Below, piece by piece: positions 19,201 through 26,100 of a DNA stretch of 26,366 nucleotides; position 1 is the first letter of the stretch, and every line of letters begins with the position of its first letter. The notes beneath the pieces were generated by a model. The model searched no databases and had not been told where the DNA came from. It saw nothing but the letters and a program-made list of their open reading frames with translations. The position numbers and the translations under genes were made by a program. This DNA comes from a virus, in the IMG/VR virus record IMGVR_UViG_3300020455_000081, positions 1 to 26,366 of that record; one strand, given 5' to 3'.

Positions 19201-21486
19201 GTAAATACATTTAAAGTTAATGTTAATCCCAATCCATCTTCAGAACAATATGATCATACATTTGTTCCAGCAAGAACAATTAATGGATGTATTTTAAAAT
19301 CAAATCAACTTATTGAAATAGCAACAAATTCTCTAACATTTACTTGTGAGAATGATCAACATCAAACATTACATAGTTATCCTCGTGTAACTGATCCAAT
19401 TTACAATGCTGGAGTTCCTGTAGGTAAAACTGCTACTAATTGGTTTAGAATAAATGTTGGAAAATCACCTGCTGGAACTGGTGGTGCTCTAGATCTTAAG
19501 ATAAATGAGGTTGGTGGTCATTATGTTAATCCAGTTATTGAAATTCCTAGCCCAAGTTATGATGATGTTCCAGTTGAAGGTATTTCTAGGTTGGGAACAG
19601 GATTAACAAAAACAACTGGTAGTAACTTATTAGTAGATTTGGAAGTAGGTGCTGCTAAGACTTCAGTTGGTATTGGGTCAACATTCTTTGAAATATCCAA
19701 TTTCCAAGTTTCTAGACATGGACATTCCTTCAAGATTGGTGATAAAATTAGACCAGTAGGATTAGTTCATGATAAGAGATTACAGAAACCAATTCAAGAA
19801 TTTGAATTAGAAGTTAATTCAATATTTAATGATTACTTTGCTGCTTGGCAATTTGGTGAGATAGATTTTATTGATAGTATTAAGAGTTATCAGGATGGTA
19901 CTAGAACTAGATTCCCTCTATTCTTTAATGGTCAATTGTTAAGTTTCATGACTGATCCTGGAGATACAGTATCGGAACAAATTGATTTAGATGCAGTTCT
20001 ATTAATATTCATAAATGGAGTTTTACAAACACCTAAAGTTGCGTATCAATTTAATGGAGGAACAACATTTAAATTTACTGAACCACCTGATGCTTCAGAT
20101 AATGTTGATATATTCTTCTATATTGGTGATAGAAACGTTGATGTTGAGATTGTTGATATACAAGAATCTCTTAAAGTTGGTGATGATTTAAGGGTTTATA
20201 AATCTCCATTATTTAAAGATAGTATTACTCAAGATAGTGAAAGAGTTATAAAATCAATTCAGGGTTCTGATATTGTTGAAACCAATGTTTATACTGGAAC
20301 AGGTATTAATGAAAATGATGATAAACCATTAAGATGGACAAAACAGAAAGAAGATTTATCCATTAAAGGTGATATTATTTCAAAATCTAGATCTTCTATT
20401 GAACCTCAGATATATCCAACCGCAAGGGTTATTGGTGATGTAAATACCACAACTGGTGTTGGTGTTAATGGTGGTATATTTGTTGATGATGCAGAATCAT
20501 TCTATTATGAAGATTTGGCAAATCCAGCATTAGAAGGTGGTGACAGATACAATGTAACAATTAATTCGGTTGATACATTACTAATCTCTGGTGCACCTAA
20601 ATCTACTGCTTCTATTAATGCTGTGGTATCTGCTGCAGGAACAGTACAAACATTGACTATAGTTGATGGTGGTAGTGGATATACTCTCGCACCTACAATT
20701 TCAATCGGTGCTCCAATCGGTGTTGGTGTTGGTACTGAAACTAGAGATCAGTTTGCTGTAGTTGGAGTTTCAACTTTTGCAACCGCAACTTGCAGTATAA
20801 CCGCAGGAACTGTTACTTCTGTTAGTATAACAAATGAAGGTTTAGGTTATAGTCAATCCAATCCACCTAAAGTATCTCTTAATAATCCATCATTTAAGAA
20901 TGAAAGAATACTTTCTGCAAGTAATGTTGAAGGATATACTGGAGTTATTACTAGTATAAAACAAGTATCTGGTATTGATGGGCATTCAAGAGCACTTGAA
21001 TTTGGTTTTGTTGCTGATAAAGAAGCAGATAAATTAAAAGTTGGATATCCAATTTTAATTTCTAATACTAAGGTTTCATCAGCAATTACTTCTGTTGAAT
21101 ATACTGATAATGATGTAGTTTCAATTGGATCAACTTTCTTAGATAACATCTATAAAGTTCATGCAATATGGACAAGTGGACAGGCAGGAATAATTACTTG
21201 TAATGTATTAAGTAGTTCTAACATTGTTGGATTATTAACAACTGGATATTATAATCCAGCAGGTGCAGGTGGTGTAGGATTTACTACATCTCTTGGAAGA
21301 ATTACTTGGGGTAGAATATTTGATGCTTCTAGATCAGATTCTCCAATTTCTATTGGTGTAACTGGACTAACTGTTGATTCTGGATTAAGTACATTCCCAA
21401 CAATTCAAAGAAGAAATTACACTCAGACCTCAATAAAAGGATTGAGATCTACAGGTGCAATTAGAGCATTTGGTATAACAAATTAA
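7240..21486 (+). CDS. Giant virion structural protein in the gp7 position, 4748 aa, with YHYH domain
   Basis: One uninterrupted frame of 4748 codons, about half a megadalton, lies between gp6 and gp8, exactly where T4 has gene 7 (about 1030 aa). Residues 1-250 look like a tail-structural N-terminus (FPNAVEFFKQYY, FLQEFFKKLKRTFLPGFEDV, TFYQSKGIEESIAILYKVLF). The rest is mainly beta-rich modules: three 'YTSK...GC/RG' units (nt 7447-7626, 8202-8350, 16675-16915), about ten GGxGY...P units, about nine 'H-x-F-x-x-G-x-x-V' units, a YHYH domain near residues 1260-1390, a Cys/YPRxTDP block near 3431-4077, and two 'FINGxxQTP' units (near 17196 and 20010). The C-terminus ends TIQRRNYTQTSIKGLRSTGA. It is probably a baseplate or peripheral tail component that may contact the host. 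Equivalence to gp7 is positional, not proven by sequence. Confidence 0.88.
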   Translation: MAKIDKSIQVNTVIKNQLPDFVVSDFPNAVEFFKQYYISQEFQGGPTDLISNFDQYLKVDNLVPEVVVGTTTLSSEVDTTSKTIFVTSTKGFPDQYGLLKIDNEIISYTSKTDTTFVDCSRGFSGITGYNVGISSSLLDVNRESLVFNDTLSETHKVNATVTNLSVLFLQEFFKKLKRTFLPGFEDVSFSDDLDVGNFIKIARTFYQSKGIEESIAILYKVLFGVEARVLDLEENLIKPSGAEFIRREVIVAEQTSLTGDPSNLVGQTIYKSTDTRTQASVSEVEQFTRDNKLYHKISLFVGYSDRDLIEGTFTIPGNTKSLEQVLENGSTILVDSTVGFGKTGVLISGDNIINYTSKTINQFFGCDGIGSSGIGTADNIRSNEVIFGYENGDLNKKIELRITGVLSSLETISDISLVTEKENIYVKNVGEKIENPTDGTATYKEIFANSWIYNTSSRYQVERDGINGSTFTLPSTIESSSLKKGDKVSILGRNSQTVEYGASNGNIDDVNTSIKPNTVKIGNLASWPGAVTGKSYDIRRNLKKASSTGVTIKTGNESILTDVLNVYNNKDTDGYVVSNSLPSYSIKTDLIKETIVGVTTDGTNPTLINEVSSGKYDTISFAQVTASTSASIKFVKGDSVIYTSGIATQPILGLVSGNRYYVDVLENTGNYTSNIKLYSSKGQQESNNVILLQASGAGQTHTFTLERQYNRTLDSSSVLRKFPLKQNPFVVGKEEVPTNTVGILIDGVELRSSVSDDNIYYGPLTKLDLFNGGTGYDVLNPPKVVIEDSIVRDSNGLKIGIGETALVEPIIEGSVEEVLVDPQDFDIDEVSDISITGGNGNGCLLEAITGPRFRELEFDSRDIFFNGGISIEDETITFKTPHNFANGEKVFYNSNGNTNIGIGAYKDAGNTITGTLANGAPYYVSIVNSSTVHLYNSESDAISGINTVGLSTDTNASGVHKFRTVSKNTIKAVKVINSGSGYQYRKLNVKPSGISTSFNTINYKDHGFKDGELINYSPTVGIGSTYPKAIGGLNTTNSYYVMKVDDDAFKLADAGIGGTSTFDFNRRKFVGLQTTGTGYQTFNYPEVRVTAKVSYASSITGDFVFTPIITGKLTGSYVYEQGTKYGSVTVNHQKDPSITIQNGKDAELKPIVSGGKIVDVVVMSKGKEFYSLPKLVITGSGNGAVLKPVIGDGKLQSILVINPGIGYNTSNTSVYADPRGINGLYEPRVRNLTINSTKRFGEYYLNPQGDSSLGFNVVGYNQDLAVHFGETFTVEQNGNFNEPTGHSPIIGWAYDGNPIYGPFGYTTPDDINSAVGIITSGYVADLSRVDNRPVAATGTLAFDNGFFVQDYFYDGNGDLDEHNGRFCKTPEFPNGVYAYFASIETSSGVIKPAYPYFIGKTYRSPLIKDNHTLDHDFDFNSTNLLRNTAPYKVGDKFAENDFIIESNETLRQLSNVESVTTGDVTNITVLDGGFGYKVGDYTDFDDTDSNGSGLRAQVDEIVGIGVSRIDTQLDRFEDATFVWNNNDEVIAHNLPNIELNNQDTVSISGLSTVVVNLTNSFSVGVKTDIIGLAKTMTVNSNALGAIEDIFVTRIPNTVSIGGSLRIADEIVKVLNIHQLNSAITVKRFAIGIAHTFGTNIDVLNSQISIPAKTKRFDSKKDDLVFFNGPKSVGVGTTTGGGVYIDHPIGEIERRIYAPTRTIFLPNHPFKTGQEVKFSKHPNGSQINVGNTPTGNQFSIPQSGSPYTDTVYVINKGEDHIGIVTTRAGLANTSEGVYFFSNGINGLASYKFTESEYLISSNYTKVTGDIDRIVSTVTTKIGLAQTTTHGLNNDDVVKMDVVPSISVGIGSTDAISVNWNEQYQKLLINPIQFTNTSVKINQLNLVDHKLKTGDKVFYEGSATGLSTGSYYAYKISDDYIELGETYIDVTVNPVNTLDITQNTGGNDQRVSLINPPITVVKNSQLTFGLSSSTLSNFTFKVFYDNQFKNEYYSSTESVDFNVVGFGTIGIGTSPDLPVVGASLTVSYSKSAPSKVYYALERNGYISTSDTGVQNYSEISFIDSAYSGEYKVFGISSDTFKISPYKTPEFLSYTENDCSKIEYSTRSTSVTGSIKDLKIISKGYNYKKLPKFLSVKSGNGQNANLVAVSTSIGRIKDVRIVDIGYEYASDKTLSPEAFVSPIINLDDLDVIKNINIVNGGSEYLGAPDLVLYNPEKKEIVDEVSLIAKVPNQSISEVEIFAPIRGLQSVTHKLVTINNSNGVGINSMQSGSGIVTCVLETPIAGFAVPPFIAGDEIFVEGIQLVGESGIGTQSNSNVGISSEGTGFNSKDYDFRFFKVESFINSNPAVLKYSVAGLTTNPGFAKTFQSGYATIVNKNNYPVLEPIQERGTYQVGEKLLVNSGVNFEETDLSVVDSRDDYIRVDGLYQLQKNDIIKGQVTDVSATVTSFVENKAKFNISYSNRQDYGWLNNTGKLNDDYQVIPNNDYYQNLSYSVKSPIEWEKSVDPLNRVIHPAGLKNFADVGISSSVPAGISSTHSSSPILILDVINDVNRVDTINNIDLSTDYDSRTNPLRSKYLQFENLILTDYTKCKSNRALQHDDISGKFSSKGVQDLFTEIEEVDGLFANYIVQIVDPDTFDIQLSEVVVLTKTSDVILFEKTTDFTNNKLGDFVADCDFTNRKTLRFEPTEKFEKDHDIKVLKIDFNTDLETSGTQSIGHIDLKSSNVGIASTTVGFNTTTIAQFSENDFNALQANILVQDDITREVNYSEVIVDFDGTNTYIAENYVDTVSINYSSSRLGIITARYESGNIKLDFENERDTKLTLQANIVGLGTTTAGTSVYRYSLPGQPAGAERSARYESTYSSDHAPGIGITFSTLNKVIDSSSKSLVRVSCGETSAIHQLIAMRDVDDVVTVQYPFVSAGSTTGIGTFGGEIAGNDINLKFYPDAEFNSLIEIQAYSKILYTSSDFENTPPDLDIGAVTEKLFLSAYDGPNGERANKVNFDLKHEGIPIYSKTFNPSDTNTLGVLPNSSGICTISNHFFNTGEELTYTANSTFIGVGATPVSIGSTANNAGVVTTLMPSTVYAKVLDENRIQLYSKKSYVTSGTPISFTGIGEGNAHKLEMTKKLSKTVIGLDGIIQQPVTYTTIEHTLDGAIGAGVTQFALSGISSVQPRDILKVGSEYMKVEQVGFASVSDGIIDDATNTALGISTIPVVYVNRGSLGIGATSHQDDALARIHRGSFNIVDSTVWFLDPPKGNTRERRSLTNLPYVKAEFNGRTFTRSNYDTNMVFDDISDSFTGIGRTYTLSVGGANTETGVGIGNGILFINGIFQTPLTVNNTGNNYEFDSTSVGISSVVFTGISSENGTMMQSEFDINQNQLPRGGIIVSLGSTSGLGYAPLKGSLVQAFKDTADNSLDSIVGIGTSSGVSLGIQTASYSHITGIITVTTNEVHGLSLGEPKTVKLENLEFKCSTEHAGVTTTIFNDDDRALSLVGIISERSVEVKAGVCTIPHVYQGGGDLFEFYNDLNTGSGYREPVSIGVSDTEYIHKFVSSSNNSITANTGTQFTPTQAVYSSSTGELLLTVGSHSLQASTTHTVENASYVASTGILTITITGHNFSNGDYVKIQDNSLTFKCAMDGSTANKTYPRPNDPISNKWMEISNVATDTFTIDVGASPIVNFNVTDADYDPVTGLMELTIGSHSLKPGTSIKLANESIGFSCDVDNNATTKFYPRSTDPFYDTAINIESVTDTTITLQVLTTIPSTNTTQHTFVSANPNCIISGGNYTHAFQTNQSVAVDCLKKANNTVQIANNSLTFKCSRDNYLSDHTYPRSTDLASGNQLGIDAISSNLIRVNVGAGGGGGTGAKVTAKVATNVHKFVTATAGAAFTGSTQKNVTDADYNPATGWMQVTSASHGFVGCSTITPTNASYAKTTGVLTLTKNGHGFNVGDYILIEDNSLTFTCTKDGNVSEHPYPRSTDYASGKWLQITNKTVNTFKVNVNPNPSSEQYDHTFVPARTINGCILKSNQLIEIATNSLTFTCENDQHQTLHSYPRVTDPIYNAGVPVGKTATNWFRINVGKSPAGTGGALDLKINEVGGHYVNPVIEIPSPSYDDVPVEGISRLGTGLTKTTGSNLLVDLEVGAAKTSVGIGSTFFEISNFQVSRHGHSFKIGDKIRPVGLVHDKRLQKPIQEFELEVNSIFNDYFAAWQFGEIDFIDSIKSYQDGTRTRFPLFFNGQLLSFMTDPGDTVSEQIDLDAVLLIFINGVLQTPKVAYQFNGGTTFKFTEPPDASDNVDIFFYIGDRNVDVEIVDIQESLKVGDDLRVYKSPLFKDSITQDSERVIKSIQGSDIVETNVYTGTGINENDDKPLRWTKQKEDLSIKGDIISKSRSSIEPQIYPTARVIGDVNTTTGVGVNGGIFVDDAESFYYEDLANPALEGGDRYNVTINSVDTLLISGAPKSTASINAVVSAAGTVQTLTIVDGGSGYTLAPTISIGAPIGVGVGTETRDQFAVVGVSTFATATCSITAGTVTSVSITNEGLGYSQSNPPKVSLNNPSFKNERILSASNVEGYTGVITSIKQVSGIDGHSRALEFGFVADKEADKLKVGYPILISNTKVSSAITSVEYTDNDVVSIGSTFLDNIYKVHAIWTSGQAGIITCNVLSSSNIVGLLTTGYYNPAGAGGVGFTTSLGRITWGRIFDASRSDSPISIGVTGLTVDSGLSTFPTIQRRNYTQTSIKGLRSTGAIRAFGITN
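9538..10875 (+). repeat. Cluster of GGxGY-type beta modules in the giant protein
   Basis: The protein repeats a pattern 'x-G-G-x-G-Y-x-x-x-P-x-V-x-I' at nt 9538 (FNGGTGYDVLNPPKVVIED), 10162 (SGSGYQYRKLNV), 10450 (TTGTGYQTFNYPEVRV), 10723 (SKGKEFYSLPKLVITGSG) and 10846 (NPGIGYNTSN). More copies occur at about 11647, 13591, 13825, 20659 and 20827. Between copies there is often GSGNGAxLxPVxxxGxIxxVxV. They are diverged, so they are ancient or freely recombining modules and not recent DNA duplications. Confidence 0.7.
11017..11409 (+). other. YHYH domain inside the giant virion protein
   Basis: Residues about 1260-1390 carry the motif GHSPIIGWAYDGNPIYGPFGY (1285-1305 region), which is the core of the YHYH domain, followed by EHNGRFCKTPEFPNGVYAYFA (near 1361-1381), the matching second half seen in phage versions. 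In phage tail proteins this domain has no proven activity that I know of. It is one of the few recognisable domains within the 14-kb gene. Confidence 0.75.
17530..19470 (+). repeat. Six-unit cysteine repeat block (NSLTFKC ... YPRxTDP) in the giant protein
   Basis: Residues about 3431-4077 contain six units with the core NSLTF(K/T)C followed 8-12 residues later by YPRxTDP. Core cysteines are at residues 3467 (degenerate, LEFKC, no YPR), 3631, 3716, 3814, 3958 and 4036. Alternating with them is an 'A-x-Y-x-x-x-T-G-x-L-x-L-T-x-x-x-H-x-F' segment at nt 17530, 17935, 18026, 18277, 18916 and 19004. Units are diverged at the DNA level. The block also has extra cysteines in a 'G-C' or 'N-C' setting (for example PNCIISGG, GCSTIT, NGCILK), so cysteine is concentrated here compared with the rest of the protein. 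Confidence 0.8.
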
Positions 21487-21504
21487 AAAACCAAATAAAA
21501 CCAC

Positions 21505-21512
21505 TATAAATA
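21505..21512 (+). promoter_or_regulatory. T4-like late promoter TATAAATA upstream of gp8
   Basis: A perfect TATAAATA octamer lies in the 47-base gap between the giant gene and gp8, 21 bases before the ATG. It would let gp8 and the following structural gene be transcribed independently of the very long upstream gene. No hairpin terminator is seen in the same gap, so read-through from upstream is also likely. Confidence 0.8.
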
Positions 21513-21533
21513 GAGAAAAAAAGTTAAATTACA

Positions 21534-23123
21534 ATGTCCGCAATTGTTACTGATCAATTTAGAATCCTGAATGCAAGTAATTTTGTAGAGTCAGTTGAAT
21601 CTGATAACAATTCATATTATGCATTTATTGGTTTACCAAACCCTGCAGGAACTACTGGTCTTGTTGGTTATGGTAGATCTGCAAATTGGACTGCTAAAAC
21701 GCCTGACCCAGAAGATAATTATTCATATTTGTCACATGTTAGTGACACTATGATGTTTGGTAAAAAGATAGGTTCAGCGAATATTAGAAGAGTTATTAGA
21801 AAAGTAGAATGGACTGCAGGAAATAGATATGAAATTTATAGAGATGATTATTCTATTACTAATAAAAGTCCAATAACACAATCTACTAGATTGTATAGTG
21901 CTAATTATTATGTAATTACCTCAGAATTTAAGGTTTACGTTTGTATTAGTAATGGTGGTTATGGATCTGATACTACTACTGCTAGAGGAAATCCATCGCA
22001 AGATGAACCAACATTTACTGATTTAGAACCTTCTAGAGCTGGTACTAGTGGTGATGGTTATATTTGGAAGTATTTGTTTACAGTATCTCCTACCGATATT
22101 ATAAAATTTGATTCAACTGAATATATAACAGTTCCTAATAATTGGGCAACAAGTACCGATTCTCAAATTAGATCTGTTAGAGAAAATGGAGATTCTTCTG
22201 TAAATGAGAATCAGATTAAACATATCTATATTGAAAAAGCGGGTAAGGGATATTCTGATGGATTGGGACAAGATATTCCAATTATAGGTGATGGTACTGG
22301 TGCAAGGGCTAGAGTTGATGTAGTTAATGGTGTAATTACCAATGTTACTGTAAGTTCTGGTGGTAAAGGTTATTCATATGCTCTTGTTGATTTGGGTACA
22401 TTAAGTAGTAATGTTGCTTCAACAGATAGGGCAAAACTTGTACCTATAATTCCACCATCACTTGGACATGGGTATGATCTTTATACTGAGTTAGGAACTG
22501 ATAAGGTTTTGATTTATGCTAGATTTGATGATTCTACAAAAGATTTCCCAACAGATACTAAGTTTGCCCAAGTAGGTATTGTAAAAAATCCTACTAAGGT
22601 TGGAACTTCTGTTACATTTACTGATAATAGTTATTCTTCATTACAAGCATTTTTATTTTCTGAGGTAACAGGAACACCAGTAGTTGGTGAAAAAATCACA
22701 CAAACTCTGACTGTTTCACCAAATATTGGAAAGATTGCTACAGGATATGTTGCATCTTATGATAAAGATACTCAAGTTTTGAAGTATTTTAGAGATAGAT
22801 CTTTAAATTATACTACAACAAGAGATCAAACTGATTATACTGGTATATCAACTCAAGGTCGGATATATCAATTTGAAACTGGTACTTCATCCAATCAAGT
22901 TAAAGGTGGTGCGTTTGAAGGAACAGTTAATAGTAATTTTACTGGAATAAGCACAAATCCATCTGGAACTAAGTTAATTAATTTAGCAGTTTCTTTCTCA
23001 GCAGGGTTATCTAATTCTGAGATAAATAAAGGATCAGGGGAAGTTGTTTATCTAGATAACAGACCTTTGATCGCCCGTAATGAGCGTCAAAAAGAAGACA
23101 TTAAAATCATCCTGGAATTCTAA
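21534..23123 (+). CDS. gp8: Baseplate wedge subunit gp8
   Basis: The product has the gp8 features of marine T4-like phages: an N-terminal SNFVESVESDNNSYYAFIG (residues 15-33), SANIRRVIRKVEW (81-93), YSANYYVITSEFKVYVCISN (121-140), and DGYIWKYLFTVSP (174-186). It is 529 residues against 334 in T4. The extra length includes a segment near residues 232-290 with two GGKGY/AGKGY modules flanking IIGDGTGARARVDVVNGVITNV, which is the same module type seen in the preceding giant protein. gp8 forms a dimer on the outside of the wedge with gp7 and gp10 in T4. It starts just after a perfect late promoter, and the next gene begins five bases after its stop. The last twenty or so codons use CGT for arginine, unlike the AGA-rich body. 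Confidence 0.88.
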   Translation: MSAIVTDQFRILNASNFVESVESDNNSYYAFIGLPNPAGTTGLVGYGRSANWTAKTPDPEDNYSYLSHVSDTMMFGKKIGSANIRRVIRKVEWTAGNRYEIYRDDYSITNKSPITQSTRLYSANYYVITSEFKVYVCISNGGYGSDTTTARGNPSQDEPTFTDLEPSRAGTSGDGYIWKYLFTVSPTDIIKFDSTEYITVPNNWATSTDSQIRSVRENGDSSVNENQIKHIYIEKAGKGYSDGLGQDIPIIGDGTGARARVDVVNGVITNVTVSSGGKGYSYALVDLGTLSSNVASTDRAKLVPIIPPSLGHGYDLYTELGTDKVLIYARFDDSTKDFPTDTKFAQVGIVKNPTKVGTSVTFTDNSYSSLQAFLFSEVTGTPVVGEKITQTLTVSPNIGKIATGYVASYDKDTQVLKYFRDRSLNYTTTRDQTDYTGISTQGRIYQFETGTSSNQVKGGAFEGTVNSNFTGISTNPSGTKLINLAVSFSAGLSNSEINKGSGEVVYLDNRPLIARNERQKEDIKIILEF

Positions 23124-23128
23124 AGAAA

Positions 23129-26100
23129 ATGCCACAAAAGACTAACTTAAATATAAGTCCTTATTATGATGATTTTGATAAGGCAGATAATTTTTATAAG
23201 GTATTGTTTAAACCTGGATATCCAGTTCAAGCAAGAGAATTATCAGGTCTACAATCAATACTTCAGAATCAGGTAGAATCTTTCGGTTCTCATATGTTCA
23301 AAGAGGGATCAATGGTGATTCCTGGTAATATTGAGTATGATTCAACATATTTTTCTTCAAAAATTAATCCAGATCATTTAGGAATTGATGTTTCAATATA
23401 TTTGGATGCTATTGTTGCTAATAATGGTGGTAAAGGTACAAGAGTTAGAGGTCAAAATTCTCAGATAGTTGCGACTATTAAAAATTATATTGTACCTCCA
23501 ACTGAAGGTGTTGATTCAACAACAATTTTTGTCAAATATGTTGAATCTGGAAGTAATGCAACAAGTGAATTATTTCCAAACGGTGAAATATTAGTCTTAG
23601 AAGAGAACGTCACTTATGGAAATACTACTTTATTGGCAGGTGAAACTGTTTTAACATTAGAACCAGAAAATGCATCTCATACTGGATCTTCATTTAATGT
23701 TGAAAATGGAGTATATTTTATTAGAGGTACATTTATAGATGTAACTAAGTCTACATTAGTCTTAGAACCATATAACAATAAACCATCATATAGGGTTGGA
23801 TTTGAAGTATTAGAGCAAATTATTAATGCTAATGATGATGATAGTCTATTTGATAATGCAAAGGGATTTACAAACTATGCTGCACCAGGTGCTGATAGAT
23901 TTAAAATTAGTGTTAAATTAACAAAGAAATCATTAAATGATTATGAAGATACTAATTTTGTTGAATTATTAAGAGTTAGAGACGGTCAAATTAAAAAAAT
24001 TCAGGATACATCAGTATATTCTGAAATTAAAAAGTATTTTGCAGCAAGGACTTTTGATGAGTCTGGAAATTATTCTGTAAATCCATTTAAGGTAGAAGTA
24101 CAAAGTTCATTGAATGATGAAATAGGTTCTAATGGATTATATACAGAAACACAAAAAACTGATGAGGGTAATACACCAGCAGAAGATTTAATGTGTGTTA
24201 AACTTTCTCCAGGAAAGGCATATGTTAGAGGATTTGATGTTTCTTTATCAGGAACAACAGTTTTAGATGTAGAGAAACCAAGAGATACAAAAACAATTAA
24301 GACAGCATCTATTCCATTTAGAATGGGTAGTTTGTTGAAAGTTAATAATGTTGCTGGAACTCCTTGGATTAATATTGGTGGTAATACTGCCAATACTATT
24401 GGGTTATATAACCAGAGAAAGGTAAGTAATACAAATAATGGTATAAAGATTGGTGATGCTCGTGTATATTCATTCAGTGTTTCTGATGCACCTTATACAA
24501 CAGCATCGACTGAATTTGATTTACATCTCTGGGATATTCAAACATATACAACTTTAAGTATTTCAAATCCAGGATCACATTCAAATGGTACTAAAGTTAG
24601 AGGATTAACTAGTGGTGCTATTGGATATATTGCAGACACTCCAAATACTAGTGAGATAAGTCTATCTCAAACTACAGGAACATTTGTTGCTGGAGAAGTT
24701 TTAATATTTAATGAAAGAAATAGTGATACTTCAGGAAATGCTACTTCATCATCAATTATCAAAATTAATAGTTATACAACTGAAGATATTAAATCAGTAT
24801 TCCAAGCACAGGGTAATGGATTAGTATCTCCTTTTAGTGCAGATTCTGTTCTTTATGATCGCATTTTACCTAATTTCTCAATAACAGATCAATTAAATGT
24901 TGTTGCAGACGGTACTGGAGAGAATACTGCTACAGCACCTGGAAGAAGATTTGCTGGAGTAGTTGGTATAAAAACTGATGCAATAATTTCATATACTAGA
25001 GCAGATGGAGCAGCACTACCAGGTGTTGATCCAATTTTCAATAGAGTTTCAAATATCTCAGCAGATGGTGCAACTTTAACTTTAGTACCTGTTCAAACAG
25101 TTGCAGGTGTTGGTACTGGATCGGTTTTAGATGCTAGTACAAGCATAACCTCTACATTTAGAATTAAATCGCCAAAGATTACTAATTTATCTGGTGCAAG
25201 TCTTTATAGTAGATTACCCAAGAAAAATATTTCTAATGTAGATCTTTCAAATTCTAATTTGGTAATAAATCGCCAAATTACAGGTAAATCAATTTCAGGT
25301 AAAACATTAACTATAACATCTCAAGATGGTTTAGATGTTTCTTCTGGAATTGCTAGTGCATTCTTTGAACCATTTGATGCTGAAAAGTATTCTATTGCAT
25401 ACGCAGATGGTACAACAGAACCTTTAACAGGAGATCAAGTTACTATTACTAATAATGGTAATGATGTACAGTTTAGTGGATTAGCACAGAATAGTAATTG
25501 TACTATTAATGTTACAATGAAAAAGATTGGACTTACTAGTAAGTCTAAAGATTTTGTAAGAAGTTCACAAGTACAAGTAACAAGAACTGCAGGTGTATCA
25601 ACATTATCAACTAATTTAAGTCCTAGTGATGTTTATGGTATAAGAGTTGAAGATGAAGAAATTTCTTTAAACGTACCAGATGCTGTTAATATATTGGCAG
25701 TATATGAATCAAAGGATTCAAGTGATGCTACATTAGATAAATTAACTTTTGTTTCTGGACTTGCATTAGATACAAATGCAATAATAGGTGAAAAGATTAC
25801 TGGTCAAAAGAGTAGAGCGATTGCTCAAGTTGTTAGTAGAACTTCTACGGAAATTGGATTTGTATATCTTAATGCTAATAATTTCAACCAAGGAGAAACA
25901 GTTAATTTCAATGAATCCAATATAGAAGCAACTATACAAAAGATAACTTCAGGAAATTATACAAATAGAACTAAAAATTATACTTTAGATAAAGGGCATA
26001 GGAGACAATTCTCAGATTATTCTAGAATTGTTAGGAGAAAGAATACTACTGTACCATCTAAGAGATTATTGGTAGTATTTGACTACTATAAAGCATCTAG

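Noticed and set aside
17530-19470. CRISPR-like or tandem DNA repeat array
   Set aside because: The repetition is at protein level only; units differ in length and DNA sequence and lie in a continuous reading frame.
20853-21149. Minus-strand ORF of 98 codons opposite the giant gene
   Set aside because: It mirrors the biased codons of the plus-strand gene; no start signal or family resemblance.
24070-24393. Minus-strand ORF of 107 codons opposite the DUF4815 gene
   Set aside because: The plus-strand frame is continuous and carries family motifs through this region, so this is a shadow frame.
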